Source: JAQVCM01 sp040403095
Lineage (GTDB): Bacteria > Bacteroidota > Bacteroidia > Flavobacteriales_D > Crocinitomicaceae
NCBI GenBank assembly: GCA_040403095.1
Contig: JBBALI010000009.1
Span: 40,264 to 104,263, forward strand
DNA: 64,000 nucleotides
Direction of reading: 5' to 3'
Part shown: positions 1 through 9,673 of the stretch, one piece after another
Layout: every line of letters begins with the position of its first letter
Numbering within the stretch: position 1 is the first letter of the stretch
Notes under the pieces: model-generated
Databases searched by the model: none
Told to the model about the DNA's origin: nothing
The model's input: only the letters and a program-made list of their open reading frames with translations
Position numbers and translations under genes: made by a program

Positions 1-2
1 TG

Positions 3-341
3 ACGTCCGCTTTGGGCTCAGGAAAACAGTGGATGCCTTGGATTCACATCGACGATTTAATCAGCATGTTCAACTTTGTGATGGAAAATCGCTTGGAAGG
101 GAGCTTTAATGCGAATGCAAAAGTCGTCAACAACACAGAATTTACCGAAACTTTGGCCAAACAATTGCACAAAAAACGTTGGTTGCCAAATGTTCCTGCA
201 TTTGTACTGAAAACCATTTTAGGGGAAATGTCAACTGTGGTTCTTGAAGGCGTGAACGCTTCGAATGAAAAAATCAAAAAAGCTGGATTTGCGTTTCAGT
301 ATGAAAAATTAGCGGATGCTTTGAGGGAGGTTTATGGGTGA
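3..341 (+). CDS. TIGR01777-type NAD-dependent epimerase, C-terminal part
   Basis: The reading frame is open to the left edge, so only the last ~113 residues are present. The piece contains WMPWIHIDD followed by a DUF1731-like tail (LPNVPAFVLKTILGEMSTVVLEG). This is the usual C-terminal end of SDR39U1/YfcH sugar-nucleotide-epimerase-like oxidoreductases. Family members have an N-terminal Rossmann domain, which lies outside the window. The substrate is unknown for most members. The gene ends 13 bp before the convergent stop of the hydrolase gene. I am fairly sure of the family and not of the function. Confidence 0.8.
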   Translation, partial: TSALGSGKQWMPWIHIDDLISMFNFVMENRLEGSFNANAKVVNNTEFTETLAKQLHKKRWLPNVPAFVLKTILGEMSTVVLEGVNASNEKIKKAGFAFQYEKLADALREVYG

Positions 342-353
342 TTGAAATAATTA

Positions 354-1124
354 TCAATCTTTTAAAAATGATAAAATATAATTTCTGATTTCGGCTCTTT
401 GAATTTCATTGGCATCATCATCCATGCTATTGTGAATTGTATTTGGCAGTTTTATAATGGTCATTCTACATTTTTTCTGCTCCTCAGCGCTTGGTAAAAC
501 ACCATCATCTGCTGGCTGATCACTTGATCTAAGTGAATACACCTTTACGTTTTTTGATAGTGGTAAAGCCATTCTTCTATTGTCTAAGGTTATTATTTTA
601 CCTACAATATTAGGGTATTTCTGAGGAAATAAGGCAGTCATGTCTCCACCATTAGAATGGCCGATTAACGTAATGTTTTCAAAGTCTAAGTCAGGGTGCG
701 ACTTTTTTAACTCGTTGATAACAAATAGAATATTGTCAGCGCCTCTATCCCAAAATGTTCGACGAACAATTTGAGGAATACCTGTTAATGGCAATAAACT
801 ATCAGAAGCCAATTCATGTTGAATACTGACAACAAAATATCCTTGAGAAGCCAAAAAATTTGTCAGATATGAATAACCGAGATAAGCACCGCCTTTATTT
901 TCACCATATCCATGACTAAAAACAATGAGCTTTTGGTCTTTTAACCACTTTGAAGAAATTGGTTTAAAAATCGCGATTGGAATTTCCCTATTTCTTGCTA
1001 TATCAATTAACTTTAGTGTGTCTAAATTGACAGAAAAAGTTGAGTTTTGCTTTCTTGAAAATTTTGAAAGCGCTGAACAACTCAATAGCACTGCACAAAA
1101 TAGCAAGTAAAAGAACCGTTTCAT
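354..1124 (-). CDS. lipoprotein alpha/beta hydrolase
   Basis: This 256-residue protein begins with a lipoprotein signal (hydrophobic stretch ending LLSCS, lipid Cys at about residue 16). An alpha/beta hydrolase core follows: an oxyanion-type segment VFSHGYGENKGG near residue 70 and the nucleophile elbow GHSNGG near residue 156. A late His in LPNTIHNS could complete the triad. It resembles secreted lipase, chlorophyllase or PAF-acetylhydrolase-like enzymes anchored in the cell envelope. The substrate cannot be told. It is read opposite to the epimerase and has its own 35-bp gap to rsmA upstream. Confidence 0.7.
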   Translation of the reverse strand: MKRFFYLLFCAVLLSCSALSKFSRKQNSTFSVNLDTLKLIDIARNREIPIAIFKPISSKWLKDQKLIVFSHGYGENKGGAYLGYSYLTNFLASQGYFVVSIQHELASDSLLPLTGIPQIVRRTFWDRGADNILFVINELKKSHPDLDFENITLIGHSNGGDMTALFPQKYPNIVGKIITLDNRRMALPLSKNVKVYSLRSSDQPADDGVLPSAEEQKKCRMTIIKLPNTIHNSMDDDANEIQRAEIRNYILSFLKD

Positions 1125-1159
1125 CTTAGTTTTAAACTATTCAAAAATTATTTTTCAAA

Positions 1160-1942
1160 TCACATCCTATCCACCGCCTCAATCGCCATTGTCAAATTGA
1201 TAAAATCATCGACAGACAATTGTTCCGGTCTTTGGGTCAAAAATTCGTGCTCAAAAGGTTTGTCGCCAATCAATGCTTTGACTGAATTGCGAATCATTTT
1301 GCGTCTTTGATTGAAACAAGCTTTCACCACCTGGATGAATCTTTTTTCGTCGCAAGGCAATTGGTCGCGGTCGTTTCTTGTGAGGCGAATCACGCCAGAT
1401 TTCACTTTTGGTGGCGGATCGAAAACATGCTCGTCGACCGTGAAACAGTATTCAATGTCATAAAATGCTTGCAACAAAACGCTGATAATTCCATAAGCTT
1501 TTGTACCCGGTTTTTCGGCAATTCTCCAAGCCACTTCGCGCTGAAACATCCCCATGATTTCTGGGATTTGGTTGCGGTATTCCAAGCAACGGAAAAGAAT
1601 TTGCGAAGAAATATTGTAAGGGAAATTTCCTACGACCGCAAAAGGTTCTGTGCCAAAGTGCAAGGCCAAATTGTCTTTCAAAAAATCCGCTTCTATAATG
1701 CGACCTTTGAGCGCTGGAAAATTTTCGTTTAAGTAAACAATTGATTCAGAATCAACGTCCATCGCCCACACTTGGTGGTCTTTGTTTTCCAACAAAAAAG
1801 TGGTCAAAGCGCCCATTCCGGGTCCAATTTCCAACACTTTGGTGCAACCGCGGTGGGCTTGAAATTGATCTGCGATTCTTTTGCTGACATTTTTGTCAAT
1901 CAAGAAATGCTGACCGAGGTGTTTTTTGGCTTTTACTGTCAT
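1160..1942 (-). CDS. rsmA: 16S rRNA (adenine1518/1519-N6,N6)-dimethyltransferase
   Basis: RsmA (KsgA) dimethylates two adjacent adenines in the 3' hairpin of 16S rRNA, using S-adenosylmethionine, late in small-subunit assembly. Visible marks are the N-terminal KKHLGQHFLID, the SAM-binding motif LEIGPGMGALT (about residue 40) and the catalytic NFPYNISSQILF (about residue 107). The length of 260 aa is normal for the family. The start codon overlaps the stop of the DUF4286 gene by 4 bp (ATGA), so the two are probably translationally coupled. Confidence 0.97.
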   Translation of the reverse strand: MTVKAKKHLGQHFLIDKNVSKRIADQFQAHRGCTKVLEIGPGMGALTTFLLENKDHQVWAMDVDSESIVYLNENFPALKGRIIEADFLKDNLALHFGTEPFAVVGNFPYNISSQILFRCLEYRNQIPEIMGMFQREVAWRIAEKPGTKAYGIISVLLQAFYDIEYCFTVDEHVFDPPPKVKSGVIRLTRNDRDQLPCDEKRFIQVVKACFNQRRKMIRNSVKALIGDKPFEHEFLTQRPEQLSVDDFINLTMAIEAVDRM

Positions 1943-2253
1943 ACTTTAAATTCTTCAACCACTTGTAAAACAGTTCTAAAAGCAGCAAATTTTCCAATGT
2001 AACGCGATGTATGATCTGCTTGTAATTTCGGCGCGTAAACTTGTTGATATTCGTCGTATTTCTCTTGACTAGGCGCCAAATACATCACTGAAAAAGTGAC
2101 TCCTCCCTCCTCTTCGCCTTGAATTCGAGACAACCTACTTTCTAAAAAACAGCCTGTTGCCAACACTTCAGGAATATGTGTTTCCCGCATCCATTGCAAC
2201 CAATCTTGGTGCACAGATTGATCGATACTTACCGTTACATTATACAAAATCAT
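1939..2253 (-). CDS. DUF4286 family protein
   Basis: A 104-residue protein that starts MILYNVTVSID and carries the WMRETHIPEVLATGCF segment typical of DUF4286, a dimeric ferredoxin-like (EthD-like) family. The function is unknown. In Bacteroidota it is often found directly before rsmA, as here, with a 4-bp overlap. The gene has no signal peptide and is likely cytoplasmic. Confidence 0.8.
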   Translation of the reverse strand: MILYNVTVSIDQSVHQDWLQWMRETHIPEVLATGCFLESRLSRIQGEEEGGVTFSVMYLAPSQEKYDEYQQVYAPKLQADHTSRYIGKFAAFRTVLQVVEEFKV

Positions 2254-2322
2254 GGTGTAAAGTTACGGAATATTACGCATTGAAAGAAAAGGAAAAATAT
2301 CCCGTATTTTGGGAATAGAAAG

Positions 2323-2865
2323 TTATTTCTTCAATTCCTCAACCAAAGTTTTAAAACAAGATTTGAGAAGCTTGATTTCAGATTTTTGATTTTCTTTAGT
2401 CAAATTCAAAGGTTCATTGTTTTCGACTTTGCTGAAAGAAATCATTTTTTTGTAGTCGTAAAACACCGAACGATAGGTTTTTGCTTTTAAAGCACTGAAA
2501 TCGCATTCATGGTTGGCCGTTTGATGTCTTTTGCAATATTCATCAAGATTTTCAGGTTCTTCGTATTCAAACCCAAATTGTACTGATTTGAATAATTTTC
2601 CATTTTCGATGTACCATTTGGTGTCGGTAAAACCCATCGGACCGCTGTAAACCGTGTGAATGAGAATCAATTCATTTTTCAAATAATACCCTTTCAGACT
2701 TCCGCCACAACGTGACATTTCGGTATAAACTTTTTCATCTAAACCTTTGGCTTTGAAAAGAGAATCGATTTTTTTAGATTTAGTATCAATGGCTTCAGTT
2801 TGACAGAAAACAAGCTGTGAAAGCAAGCAAAAAATTGAAAAACAAAACAGTTTTGAGAAATTCAT
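2323..2865 (-). CDS. exported protein of unknown function
   Basis: The predicted protein (180 aa from ATG at 2865; a TTG two codons earlier is possible) has a clear signal peptide (FSIFCLLSQLVFCQ) and no recognised domain. It has five or so cysteines after the signal, for example SRCGG and ANHECD, which could form disulfides outside the cytoplasm. It starts right after the stop of the LytTR regulator gene, so it is probably in the same transcript as the two-component system, possibly as a downstream product of it. Confidence 0.6.
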   Translation of the reverse strand: MNFSKLFCFSIFCLLSQLVFCQTEAIDTKSKKIDSLFKAKGLDEKVYTEMSRCGGSLKGYYLKNELILIHTVYSGPMGFTDTKWYIENGKLFKSVQFGFEYEEPENLDEYCKRHQTANHECDFSALKAKTYRSVFYDYKKMISFSKVENNEPLNLTKENQKSEIKLLKSCFKTLVEELKK

Positions 2866-2871
2866 TTTCAA

Positions 2872-3612
2872 CTACAAATTTTCCAAAATCTTGAAGAAAA
2901 TATCTCTTTTCGCTGGACTCAAAGGCACTTCAGAACCGTCTTTCATCACCACTGAACCACCATTTCCTTTGTCGTATCTTTCTACAAAATCCAAATTAAT
3001 TAAGTGTGATTGTTGTACGCGCAAAAAGTTGTAACCTGTAAGTAGCGTTTCATAATCTTTCAATGTTTTGGAAACCAAGATTTTTTTGCCTTCAGTTAAG
3101 AAAAATGAAGTGTAATTTCTGTCTGCTTCGCAACGCACAATTTTATCTAAATCAACGACATGAACACTTTCTTGCGTTTTCAAAACCAACCTTCTTTTTT
3201 GCGTTGGTTGCATGTTTAACTGCAAAGCTTCAAATTGACTTTCCTCGCGTTTGTGATCGATTGTATTTACAGCACGAAGTACCGCTTGCTTCAAATCTTC
3301 AGAATCGATTGGTTTCAGGATGTAATCCAATGCACTAAATTTGATTGCTTTGATGGCAAATTCTTCATGTGCGGTGATAAAGATAACCTCAAAATTTTTC
3401 TGCGGAATCATTTTAAGCAAGTCAAAACCAGTTCCATCCGGCATTTGAATGTCTAAAAAAACCAAGTCAGGATGAATCGTTTCAATCGCTTGCAAACCAG
3501 TTTCAACGCTTTCTCCGATTGGGAAAGTTTCAATTCCGAGACCAAAAGATTCAATCATTTTAGCGATTAATTCTCTAGTTCTTTTTTCATCATCAATTAT
3601 TACTGCTTTCAT
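2872..3612 (-). CDS. LytTR-family response regulator
   Basis: A 246-residue two-domain regulator. The N-terminal receiver domain has the acidic pair DDEK, the phospho-acceptor Asp in PDLVFLDIQMPDG (about residue 56) and the conserved Lys in YILKPID. The C-terminal half is a LytTR DNA-binding domain (EADRNYTSFFL, LRVQQSHLINLDFVERY). The gene follows the TPR histidine kinase by 12 bp, so the two form a LytS/LytR-type two-component pair. Target genes are unknown; the exported protein gene just downstream is a candidate. Confidence 0.93.
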   Translation of the reverse strand: MKAVIIDDEKRTRELIAKMIESFGLGIETFPIGESVETGLQAIETIHPDLVFLDIQMPDGTGFDLLKMIPQKNFEVIFITAHEEFAIKAIKFSALDYILKPIDSEDLKQAVLRAVNTIDHKREESQFEALQLNMQPTQKRRLVLKTQESVHVVDLDKIVRCEADRNYTSFFLTEGKKILVSKTLKDYETLLTGYNFLRVQQSHLINLDFVERYDKGNGGSVVMKDGSEVPLSPAKRDIFFKILENL

Positions 3613-3624
3613 GTTTATGAAATT

Positions 3625-5823
3625 TTAATTTTGCGCATTAACACGATAAGGTATCGAAATTAACACTTTTGTTCCAGTTTCTTCAATTTTATTGTAATCT
3701 TCTATCAACATAAATCCTTCTGCACGGTATTTCTTGTTCAAATTATCTATACGATCACTCGTGATTTTCATCGCCATACTCTTGTGATCTGAACTTTTTT
3801 TGTTTTGTTCTGCGCCCTTTCTACCAACTCCATTGTCTTCAATGGTAATGAAAAGCATTTTATTTTTTTCAAAAAAGTGAACATGAATAAATCCATCTTC
3901 TTTCAAGTGCAAACGCCCATGTTCAATGGCATTTTCGATGAAAGGTTGTGTTATCATCGGTGGAATAATTGCGCCTTCATCTAATAATTTTTGATCCACT
4001 TTAATGTCAAAATCGAAGCGTTCTTCGAATCTTAATTTTTGAATACTCAAGTATTTATCCAAAATATCTACCTCAGTTTCCATCGGGATAAACTCTTTGG
4101 AAGAATTTTCCAAAATTAAACGCATCAACTTGGAAAAGTTAACCAAAAAACGCGATGAATTTTGGATATCGTTGTCATAAATATAACTCTGAATCACCGA
4201 CATGGCGTTGAAAACAAAATGCGGATTCATTTGCGTTCTCAACAACGTTTGATTCATTTCTGCTTCTTGCTGTTGTTGTTTAATCTTCGTTTGATTCCAA
4301 CGATAAAATCCAATAATCCCACCTAAAACTACCAAAATCCCAAAACCTGTGATGATGTAGGCCTGCAAATTATTCTTCAATTGAACGTTTTCCAATTTGG
4401 TTGAAGTTAACGTTTTTTCTTGTTTCTGACGTTCAATAGAATCTGCTTGTACGGAAATCAATCTTTCTCGCTGCTCAGAACGATATAATTCATTCAATTC
4501 TGCAATTTTAGCACTTGATTCGATCGTTTTTGCGCTATCAGCATAATCGGCATATAATTTCAAATAATTTTGCGCTAATTTGTAATTGTTCGTCTTTTCA
4601 TACACTTCAGAAATTGCCCTGTAAGTGCTGTAAATCGCACCTTTAAATCCAAACTGCGACCTGATTTCAACTGAACGATTCAAATAATTCAACGCATTTG
4701 CATGTTTTCCCTGTTTTTCGAAGACAATTCCTACATTGTGGTAAACAGTTGCGATGCTTTCTTTGTTTCCGCTAGATTCAAAAAACACCAACGCTTTATT
4801 GTAATTACTCAGTGCTTTTGAATAATTTTTCTGTTCTCGGTAAATATCACCCAAGTTATTGTGGGCGATTCCCAATCCATCAAAATCGTTCAGAACGGTT
4901 AATATTTTCACTGCTTTGGTTTGAAAATCAATCGCTTTCTCGTAATTCTTATCAATTCTATAAATGATTCCTAAATTCACCAAAGCCAATGCAATTAGCC
5001 TTTTATCTTTCAATCTAGAAGCGACATCTTGCACTTGAACGAAATATAATTCTGCTTCCCGGTAATTTAATATCGACAATTGAGATTCTCCTAAATCGAG
5101 CGAATATTTCGCCATTTTGGGTAAATCTTCCACTTCAGAAGCCAATTGCAAAGCGATTAAGTTTTTAGAAACGCTCAATTCAACCTGACCAAAATAGGCA
5201 TAAACCAACGCTTGTGTATTGAATGCCGCAGCCATTGCTCCTTTGTTTGCAGAACGACGGCCATATTGGATTGCTTCTTTCACAAAATACATCGCGCTGT
5301 CTTTTTGATTGCGCTGAATTTCTTTCATGGCAAACATCGAAAAAGTTTCAGAAATTTCCTTGTTGTCACGGCTTTTCTTACTCAGTTTAAGTGCTTGTTT
5401 TAAATAAAAATCAGATTGATCAAAATCCCTAGAATTCAGGTAATACTCCCCCAACTTTTGATTGATTTCTAAGTTTACTTTTGGTGAATTTAATTTGTCT
5501 TGATAAGGTTGTAATTGCAATATTTTTCGATAATAAACATCTTTGTCTCCATGAATTTTATCGATATCTGCATCAAAAACAAGTGCGTAAAATTTTTCGT
5601 AATTTCCATGTTTGTTGCAAAGATTCAACAACACAAAGCGCATTGAATCAGCTTTTTGCAAGTTAGAAGATTGATATTTCTTCCCTAAATCATACATTTT
5701 CCAAAAATAATCTTTCGAATTTTTATCACTTGGATATAATTTCACTTGCCCGTAAGAAATTGTACTCCACATCAATGTGAAGAGTATAAACAACCTTTGG
5801 AAATAAAATTTTTTCGATTTCAT
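3625..5823 (-). CDS. TPR-containing sensor histidine kinase (LytS/YehU type)
   Basis: The protein (732 aa from ATG at 5823; a GTG nine bases upstream is the alternative) has a signal peptide (LFILFTLMWSTISYGQ), about ten tetratricopeptide-like repeats, a coiled coil, one membrane helix near residue 490 (AYIITGFGILVVLGGIIGFY) and a His_kinase domain. The phospho-acceptor His is in LRTQMNPHFVFNAM, and the ATP-binding N box is PFIENAIEHG. The TPR part is therefore periplasmic. This is a common Bacteroidota design, but the signal is unknown. It is paired with the LytTR regulator directly downstream. Confidence 0.92.
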   Translation of the reverse strand: MKSKKFYFQRLFILFTLMWSTISYGQVKLYPSDKNSKDYFWKMYDLGKKYQSSNLQKADSMRFVLLNLCNKHGNYEKFYALVFDADIDKIHGDKDVYYRKILQLQPYQDKLNSPKVNLEINQKLGEYYLNSRDFDQSDFYLKQALKLSKKSRDNKEISETFSMFAMKEIQRNQKDSAMYFVKEAIQYGRRSANKGAMAAAFNTQALVYAYFGQVELSVSKNLIALQLASEVEDLPKMAKYSLDLGESQLSILNYREAELYFVQVQDVASRLKDKRLIALALVNLGIIYRIDKNYEKAIDFQTKAVKILTVLNDFDGLGIAHNNLGDIYREQKNYSKALSNYNKALVFFESSGNKESIATVYHNVGIVFEKQGKHANALNYLNRSVEIRSQFGFKGAIYSTYRAISEVYEKTNNYKLAQNYLKLYADYADSAKTIESSAKIAELNELYRSEQRERLISVQADSIERQKQEKTLTSTKLENVQLKNNLQAYIITGFGILVVLGGIIGFYRWNQTKIKQQQQEAEMNQTLLRTQMNPHFVFNAMSVIQSYIYDNDIQNSSRFLVNFSKLMRLILENSSKEFIPMETEVDILDKYLSIQKLRFEERFDFDIKVDQKLLDEGAIIPPMITQPFIENAIEHGRLHLKEDGFIHVHFFEKNKMLFITIEDNGVGRKGAEQNKKSSDHKSMAMKITSDRIDNLNKKYRAEGFMLIEDYNKIEETGTKVLISIPYRVNAQN

Positions 5824-5935
5824 ATAGGGCACTAATTTAATGTTAATTCGTAACTAAGCAAATGTAAATTTTCACCAATTATTGATCTCGGCTACAAAAT
5901 ACTCCTGATAATTTGTGCTTTATTCTATTTTATGA

Positions 5936-5968
5936 TTGAATCCAATATCGTTGATATTCCTATCTTTG
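5936..5968 (+). promoter_or_regulatory. Bacteroidota promoter of leuS
   Basis: TTG at 5936-5938, a 22-bp spacer and TATCTTTG at 5961-5968 fit the Bacteroidota consensus TTTG-N19..22-TAnnTTTG. It lies 26 bp before the leuS start codon. Confidence 0.65.
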
Positions 5969-5994
5969 CACCTTCAAATTGAATCACATCGACT

Positions 5995-8982
5995 ATGGAG
6001 TACAATTTTCGTGAAATCGAAGCAAAATGGCGCCAATTCTGGGCTGAGAATCAAACATTCAAAGCGGAAGATAATTCTGAAAAACCAAAATATTATGTGT
6101 TAGACATGTTCCCTTATCCTTCGGGAGCTGGTTTGCACGTGGGACATCCACTTGGATACATTGCTTCTGATATTTTTGCGCGTTACAAACGTTTGCAAGG
6201 TTACAACGTGTTGCACCCAATGGGTTATGATTCTTTCGGTTTACCTGCTGAGCAATATGCGATTCAAACTGGTCAACATCCAGATAAAACGACGAAAGAA
6301 AACATTGCGCGCTACCGTGAACAATTGGACAAAATCGGATTTTCATTTGATTGGTCAAGAGAAGTAAGAACTTCTAGTCCAGAATATTACAAATGGACAC
6401 AATGGATTTTTACACAACTTTTTGATTGCTGGTACAACAACAAAACCCAAAAAGCAGAACGCATTTCAGAATTGGAATTGATTTTTGCAAGTGTTGGAAA
6501 TACGGTCGTTGACGCGACAACAGATTGTGAAGAAACATTCAATGCGGAAACTTGGAATGGATTTGATCACGAGAAAAAAGAAGCTATTTTACAACAATAT
6601 CGCTTGGCCTATTTGGCTGATTCTTGGGTGAATTGGTGTCCTGCGTTGGGAACTGTTTTAGCTAACGATGAAGTCATCAACGGCGTTTCTGAGCGTGGCG
6701 GTCATCCAGTGGAACAAAAGAAAATGCGCCAATGGTCGATGCGAATCAAAGCTTACGCAGAGCGTTTAATCACAGGTTTGGACGGTTTGGATTGGACAGA
6801 TTCAATCAAGGACCAACAACGCAATTGGATCGGAAAATCGCAAGGTTGTTCAGTAAACTTCCCTGTTTCGGAAGGAATCAATGAATCAATCGAAGTCTTC
6901 ACCACGCGCCCTGACACCATTTTCGGCGTTTCGTTTCTTGTTTTGGCACCAGAACATCCATTGGTTTCAAAATTGACAACTGAAGACAAACGCGAAGCCG
7001 TTGAGAATTACGTGAAAGCATCATCCTTGAAAACCGAGCGCGACCGCCAAGCGAATGTCAAAAACATTACTGGAGAATTTATTGGTTCGTATGCGGTTCA
7101 TCCGTTTACGGGCGAAAAAGTGCAATTGTGGATTGGTGATTATGTGTTGGCATCATACGGAACTGGCGCTGTGATGGCTGTACCTTGTGGCGACCAACGT
7201 GATTGGGATTTTGCGAATCATTTTGGATTGAAAATCAAGAATATATTTGAAAACATCGATATTTCTGAAGCGGCATATACCGAAAAAGAAGGAAAAATCG
7301 CTGATTCTGGATTTTTGTCAGGATTGACCGTGAAAGACGCGATGAAAGCTGCGATAGAGGCAATTGAAACAAAAGAAATTGGAAAAGGAAAAACGAATTA
7401 CCGCTTGCGTGATGCTGTTTTTTCCAGACAAAGATATTGGGGTGAACCGTTTCCAGTGTATTACAAAAACGGAAAACCGCACATGATTGACGCGCGCTAC
7501 ATGCCTATTATTTTGCCGGAAGTAGAAAAATATTTACCAACAGAAGACGGACAACCACCACTTGGAAATGCGCCAGTTTGGGCTTGGGACACTGTGGACA
7601 ATCAAATTGTTGACAATGTGAACATCGACCGTGAAACCGTTTTCCCGATGGAATTGAACACGATGCCAGGTTGGGCAGGAAGTTCTTGGTATTTCTTACG
7701 TTACATGGATCCGCACAACGAACAAGAATTTGTGAGCAAGGAAAAAGTGGATTACTGGAAAAATGTGGATTTATACATCGGCGGTTCAGAACACGCGACA
7801 GGACACTTGTTGTACGCCCGTTTTTGGACGAAATTCTTATATGATTTAGGTTTCATTGGATTTGATGAGCCATTTCAGAAGATGATCAATCAAGGGATGA
7901 TTCTGGGGAGAAGTAGTTTGGTTTATAGAGTTACAGGATATAGTGTCTATGGAACAACCAATATCAATCCAAAACATTTCAAAGGTGAAATTTTAATTTC
8001 AAAGACATCAAAACTGCTTGTAGATAAGCAGTTCGCAACCCCTGAATTATTAACTAGTGAAGAAAAAGAGTTTGTCAACAAGATTTTCGAACAAAAAGAT
8101 AGTTTGGTTGAAAAACTCGAATTAATGGATATTGATTTAAGTTTGGAAGCAATTCCACTCCACGTTGACATTTCCATTGTTGACAACGATAAATTAGACA
8201 TTGAAGCATTCACAAATTCGCGTGAAGAATACAAAAACGCAGAATTCATTTTCGAAGATGATGGTGAAACATACATCTGCGGTTCTGAAGTAGAAAAAAT
8301 GTCCAAATCGAAATTCAACGTTCAAACTCCAGACGAATTGGTTGAAAAATTTGGAGCAGATACTTTGCGAATGTATGAGATGTTTTTGGGTCCATTGGAG
8401 CAAAGCAAACCTTGGGATACAAAGGGAATCAACGGCGTACACAATTTCTTGCGCAAATTTTGGCGTTTGTTTCACGATCATACTGGCAATTTGTTGATTT
8501 CCGACGATTTGCCAAGCAAAGATTCTTTGAAAACCTTACACAAAACGATTCAAAAAATCAGTCTTGATTTGGAGCGTTTTTCATTCAATACTGGCGTTTC
8601 AAACTTCATGATTGCCGTGAATGAGTTGGGCGAACAAAAATGCAACAACCGCGCAATTTTGAAAGATTTGTTGATCATGTTGTCTCCATACGCGCCGCAC
8701 ATTTCAGAAGAATTGTGGGTAAAACTTGGTTACGAAGCAGGTTCAATTAACATAGCTCCTTTCCCAACGTTCAATCCAGAATATTTGGTTGAATCGGCAT
8801 TCTCTTACCCAATTTCATTCAACGGAAAAGTTCGTTTCTCAGTTGAATTGCCAGCTGATATGTCGAAAGAAGACGTCGAAGCGCATGTACTAGCTTTAGA
8901 GAAAACACAACATTATTTGGATGGCAACGCGCCTAAAAAGATGATTGTGGTGCCTGGGAGGATTGTGAATATAGTTGTTTAG
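5995..8982 (+). CDS. leuS: leucyl-tRNA synthetase
   Basis: LeuRS charges tRNA-Leu with leucine in the cytoplasm. The class I signatures are clear: HVGH at residues 48-51 in YPSGAGLHVGH, and KMSKS near residue 768. The editing domain has the expected TTRPDTIFGVSF. At 995 aa it is longer than many bacterial forms because of two insertions: one around residues 155-190 before YLADSWVNWC, and one of ~120 residues after NQGMILGRSS and before the KMSKS loop. Insertions of this kind occur in Bacteroidota LeuRS. Codon use is that of a highly expressed core gene. It stands alone, divergent from the two-component genes. Confidence 0.97.
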   Translation: MEYNFREIEAKWRQFWAENQTFKAEDNSEKPKYYVLDMFPYPSGAGLHVGHPLGYIASDIFARYKRLQGYNVLHPMGYDSFGLPAEQYAIQTGQHPDKTTKENIARYREQLDKIGFSFDWSREVRTSSPEYYKWTQWIFTQLFDCWYNNKTQKAERISELELIFASVGNTVVDATTDCEETFNAETWNGFDHEKKEAILQQYRLAYLADSWVNWCPALGTVLANDEVINGVSERGGHPVEQKKMRQWSMRIKAYAERLITGLDGLDWTDSIKDQQRNWIGKSQGCSVNFPVSEGINESIEVFTTRPDTIFGVSFLVLAPEHPLVSKLTTEDKREAVENYVKASSLKTERDRQANVKNITGEFIGSYAVHPFTGEKVQLWIGDYVLASYGTGAVMAVPCGDQRDWDFANHFGLKIKNIFENIDISEAAYTEKEGKIADSGFLSGLTVKDAMKAAIEAIETKEIGKGKTNYRLRDAVFSRQRYWGEPFPVYYKNGKPHMIDARYMPIILPEVEKYLPTEDGQPPLGNAPVWAWDTVDNQIVDNVNIDRETVFPMELNTMPGWAGSSWYFLRYMDPHNEQEFVSKEKVDYWKNVDLYIGGSEHATGHLLYARFWTKFLYDLGFIGFDEPFQKMINQGMILGRSSLVYRVTGYSVYGTTNINPKHFKGEILISKTSKLLVDKQFATPELLTSEEKEFVNKIFEQKDSLVEKLELMDIDLSLEAIPLHVDISIVDNDKLDIEAFTNSREEYKNAEFIFEDDGETYICGSEVEKMSKSKFNVQTPDELVEKFGADTLRMYEMFLGPLEQSKPWDTKGINGVHNFLRKFWRLFHDHTGNLLISDDLPSKDSLKTLHKTIQKISLDLERFSFNTGVSNFMIAVNELGEQKCNNRAILKDLLIMLSPYAPHISEELWVKLGYEAGSINIAPFPTFNPEYLVESAFSYPISFNGKVRFSVELPADMSKEDVEAHVLALEKTQHYLDGNAPKKMIVVPGRIVNIVV

Positions 8983-9004
8983 ATGTTAAGATTTTAGGAT
9001 ATTA

Positions 9005-9329
9005 GGATTTTAAGACGTCGCTAGATTAATTTCAGTTGGGGCGAAATGTATTGCGGCCCAACCGAAAAATTAACGTTTTAAAGTTGCGCAGCAACAGTGA
9101 TAATCAAGTCTTAAAGTTTCGTAGCAACGACTCTTAAAATCTTAATATCTTTTAGCGAAGCGTGTCTTTTTTTAGACAGTAGACGGAAGACATTAGACAA
9201 AAGACTTTTTTAATTTCCTTCAGCCTTACATTCAACTAAAGTTGCGAAGCAACAACAATAATCCTGTCTAATAGTTACGTAGCAACGGACCTATTGACTT
9301 CAGTCTAATAGCGAAGCGGGTCTTTTTTT
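9005..9329. repeat. non-coding tandem repeat, copy A
   Basis: This 325-bp stretch downstream of leuS is repeated immediately afterwards. It contains a decayed palindrome (CAGTTGGGGCG...), several GTTGCGAAGCAAC-type dyads, TAGCGAAGC boxes and the phrase AGACAGTAGACGGAAGAC. I see no gene in it. Confidence 0.85.
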
Positions 9330-9615
9330 GGATTTTAAGACGTCGCGAGGTTAATTTCAGTTGGGGCGCAATGCATTGCGCCCCAACTGAAAAATTAACG
9401 TTTTAAAGTTGCGAAGCAATGGCTCATAAAATCTTAATATCTTTTAGCGAAGCTGGTCTTTTTTTAGACAGTAGACGGAAGACATTAGACAAAAGACTTT
9501 TTTAATTTCCTTCAGCCTTACATTCAACCTAAAGTTGCGAAGCAACAACAATAATCCTGTCTAATAGTTGCGAAGCAAAGGATCTATTGTCTTCAGTCTA
9601 ATAGCGAAGCGAGTC
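9330..9615. repeat. non-coding tandem repeat, copy B with 38-bp palindrome
   Basis: Second copy of the preceding unit, shorter by about 40 bp because a segment with an extra GTAGCAAC dyad is missing. It holds a perfect 38-bp palindrome at 9355-9392 (half-site CAGTTGGGGCGCAATG at 9358-9373), which is imperfect in copy A. No gene is visible. Confidence 0.85.
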
Positions 9616-9616
9616 C

Positions 9617-9658
9617 AAAAAAAAAGGCGATCAAACTTAATTGACCGCCTTTTTTTTG
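9617..9658 (-). terminator. rho-independent terminator of the T9SS protein gene
   Basis: A-rich tract, GGCGATCAA, short loop, TTGACCGCC and a run of T. On the minus strand this is a stem-loop with U-tract 16 bp after the stop at 9674. It could work in both directions. Confidence 0.75.
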
Positions 9659-9673
9659 AAAGTTTATCTAAGA

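Noticed and set aside
5995..8982. LeuRS insertions as a foreign domain or intein
   Set aside because: The inserted parts lack intein or endonuclease motifs, and Bacteroidota LeuRS proteins are known to be long at these points.
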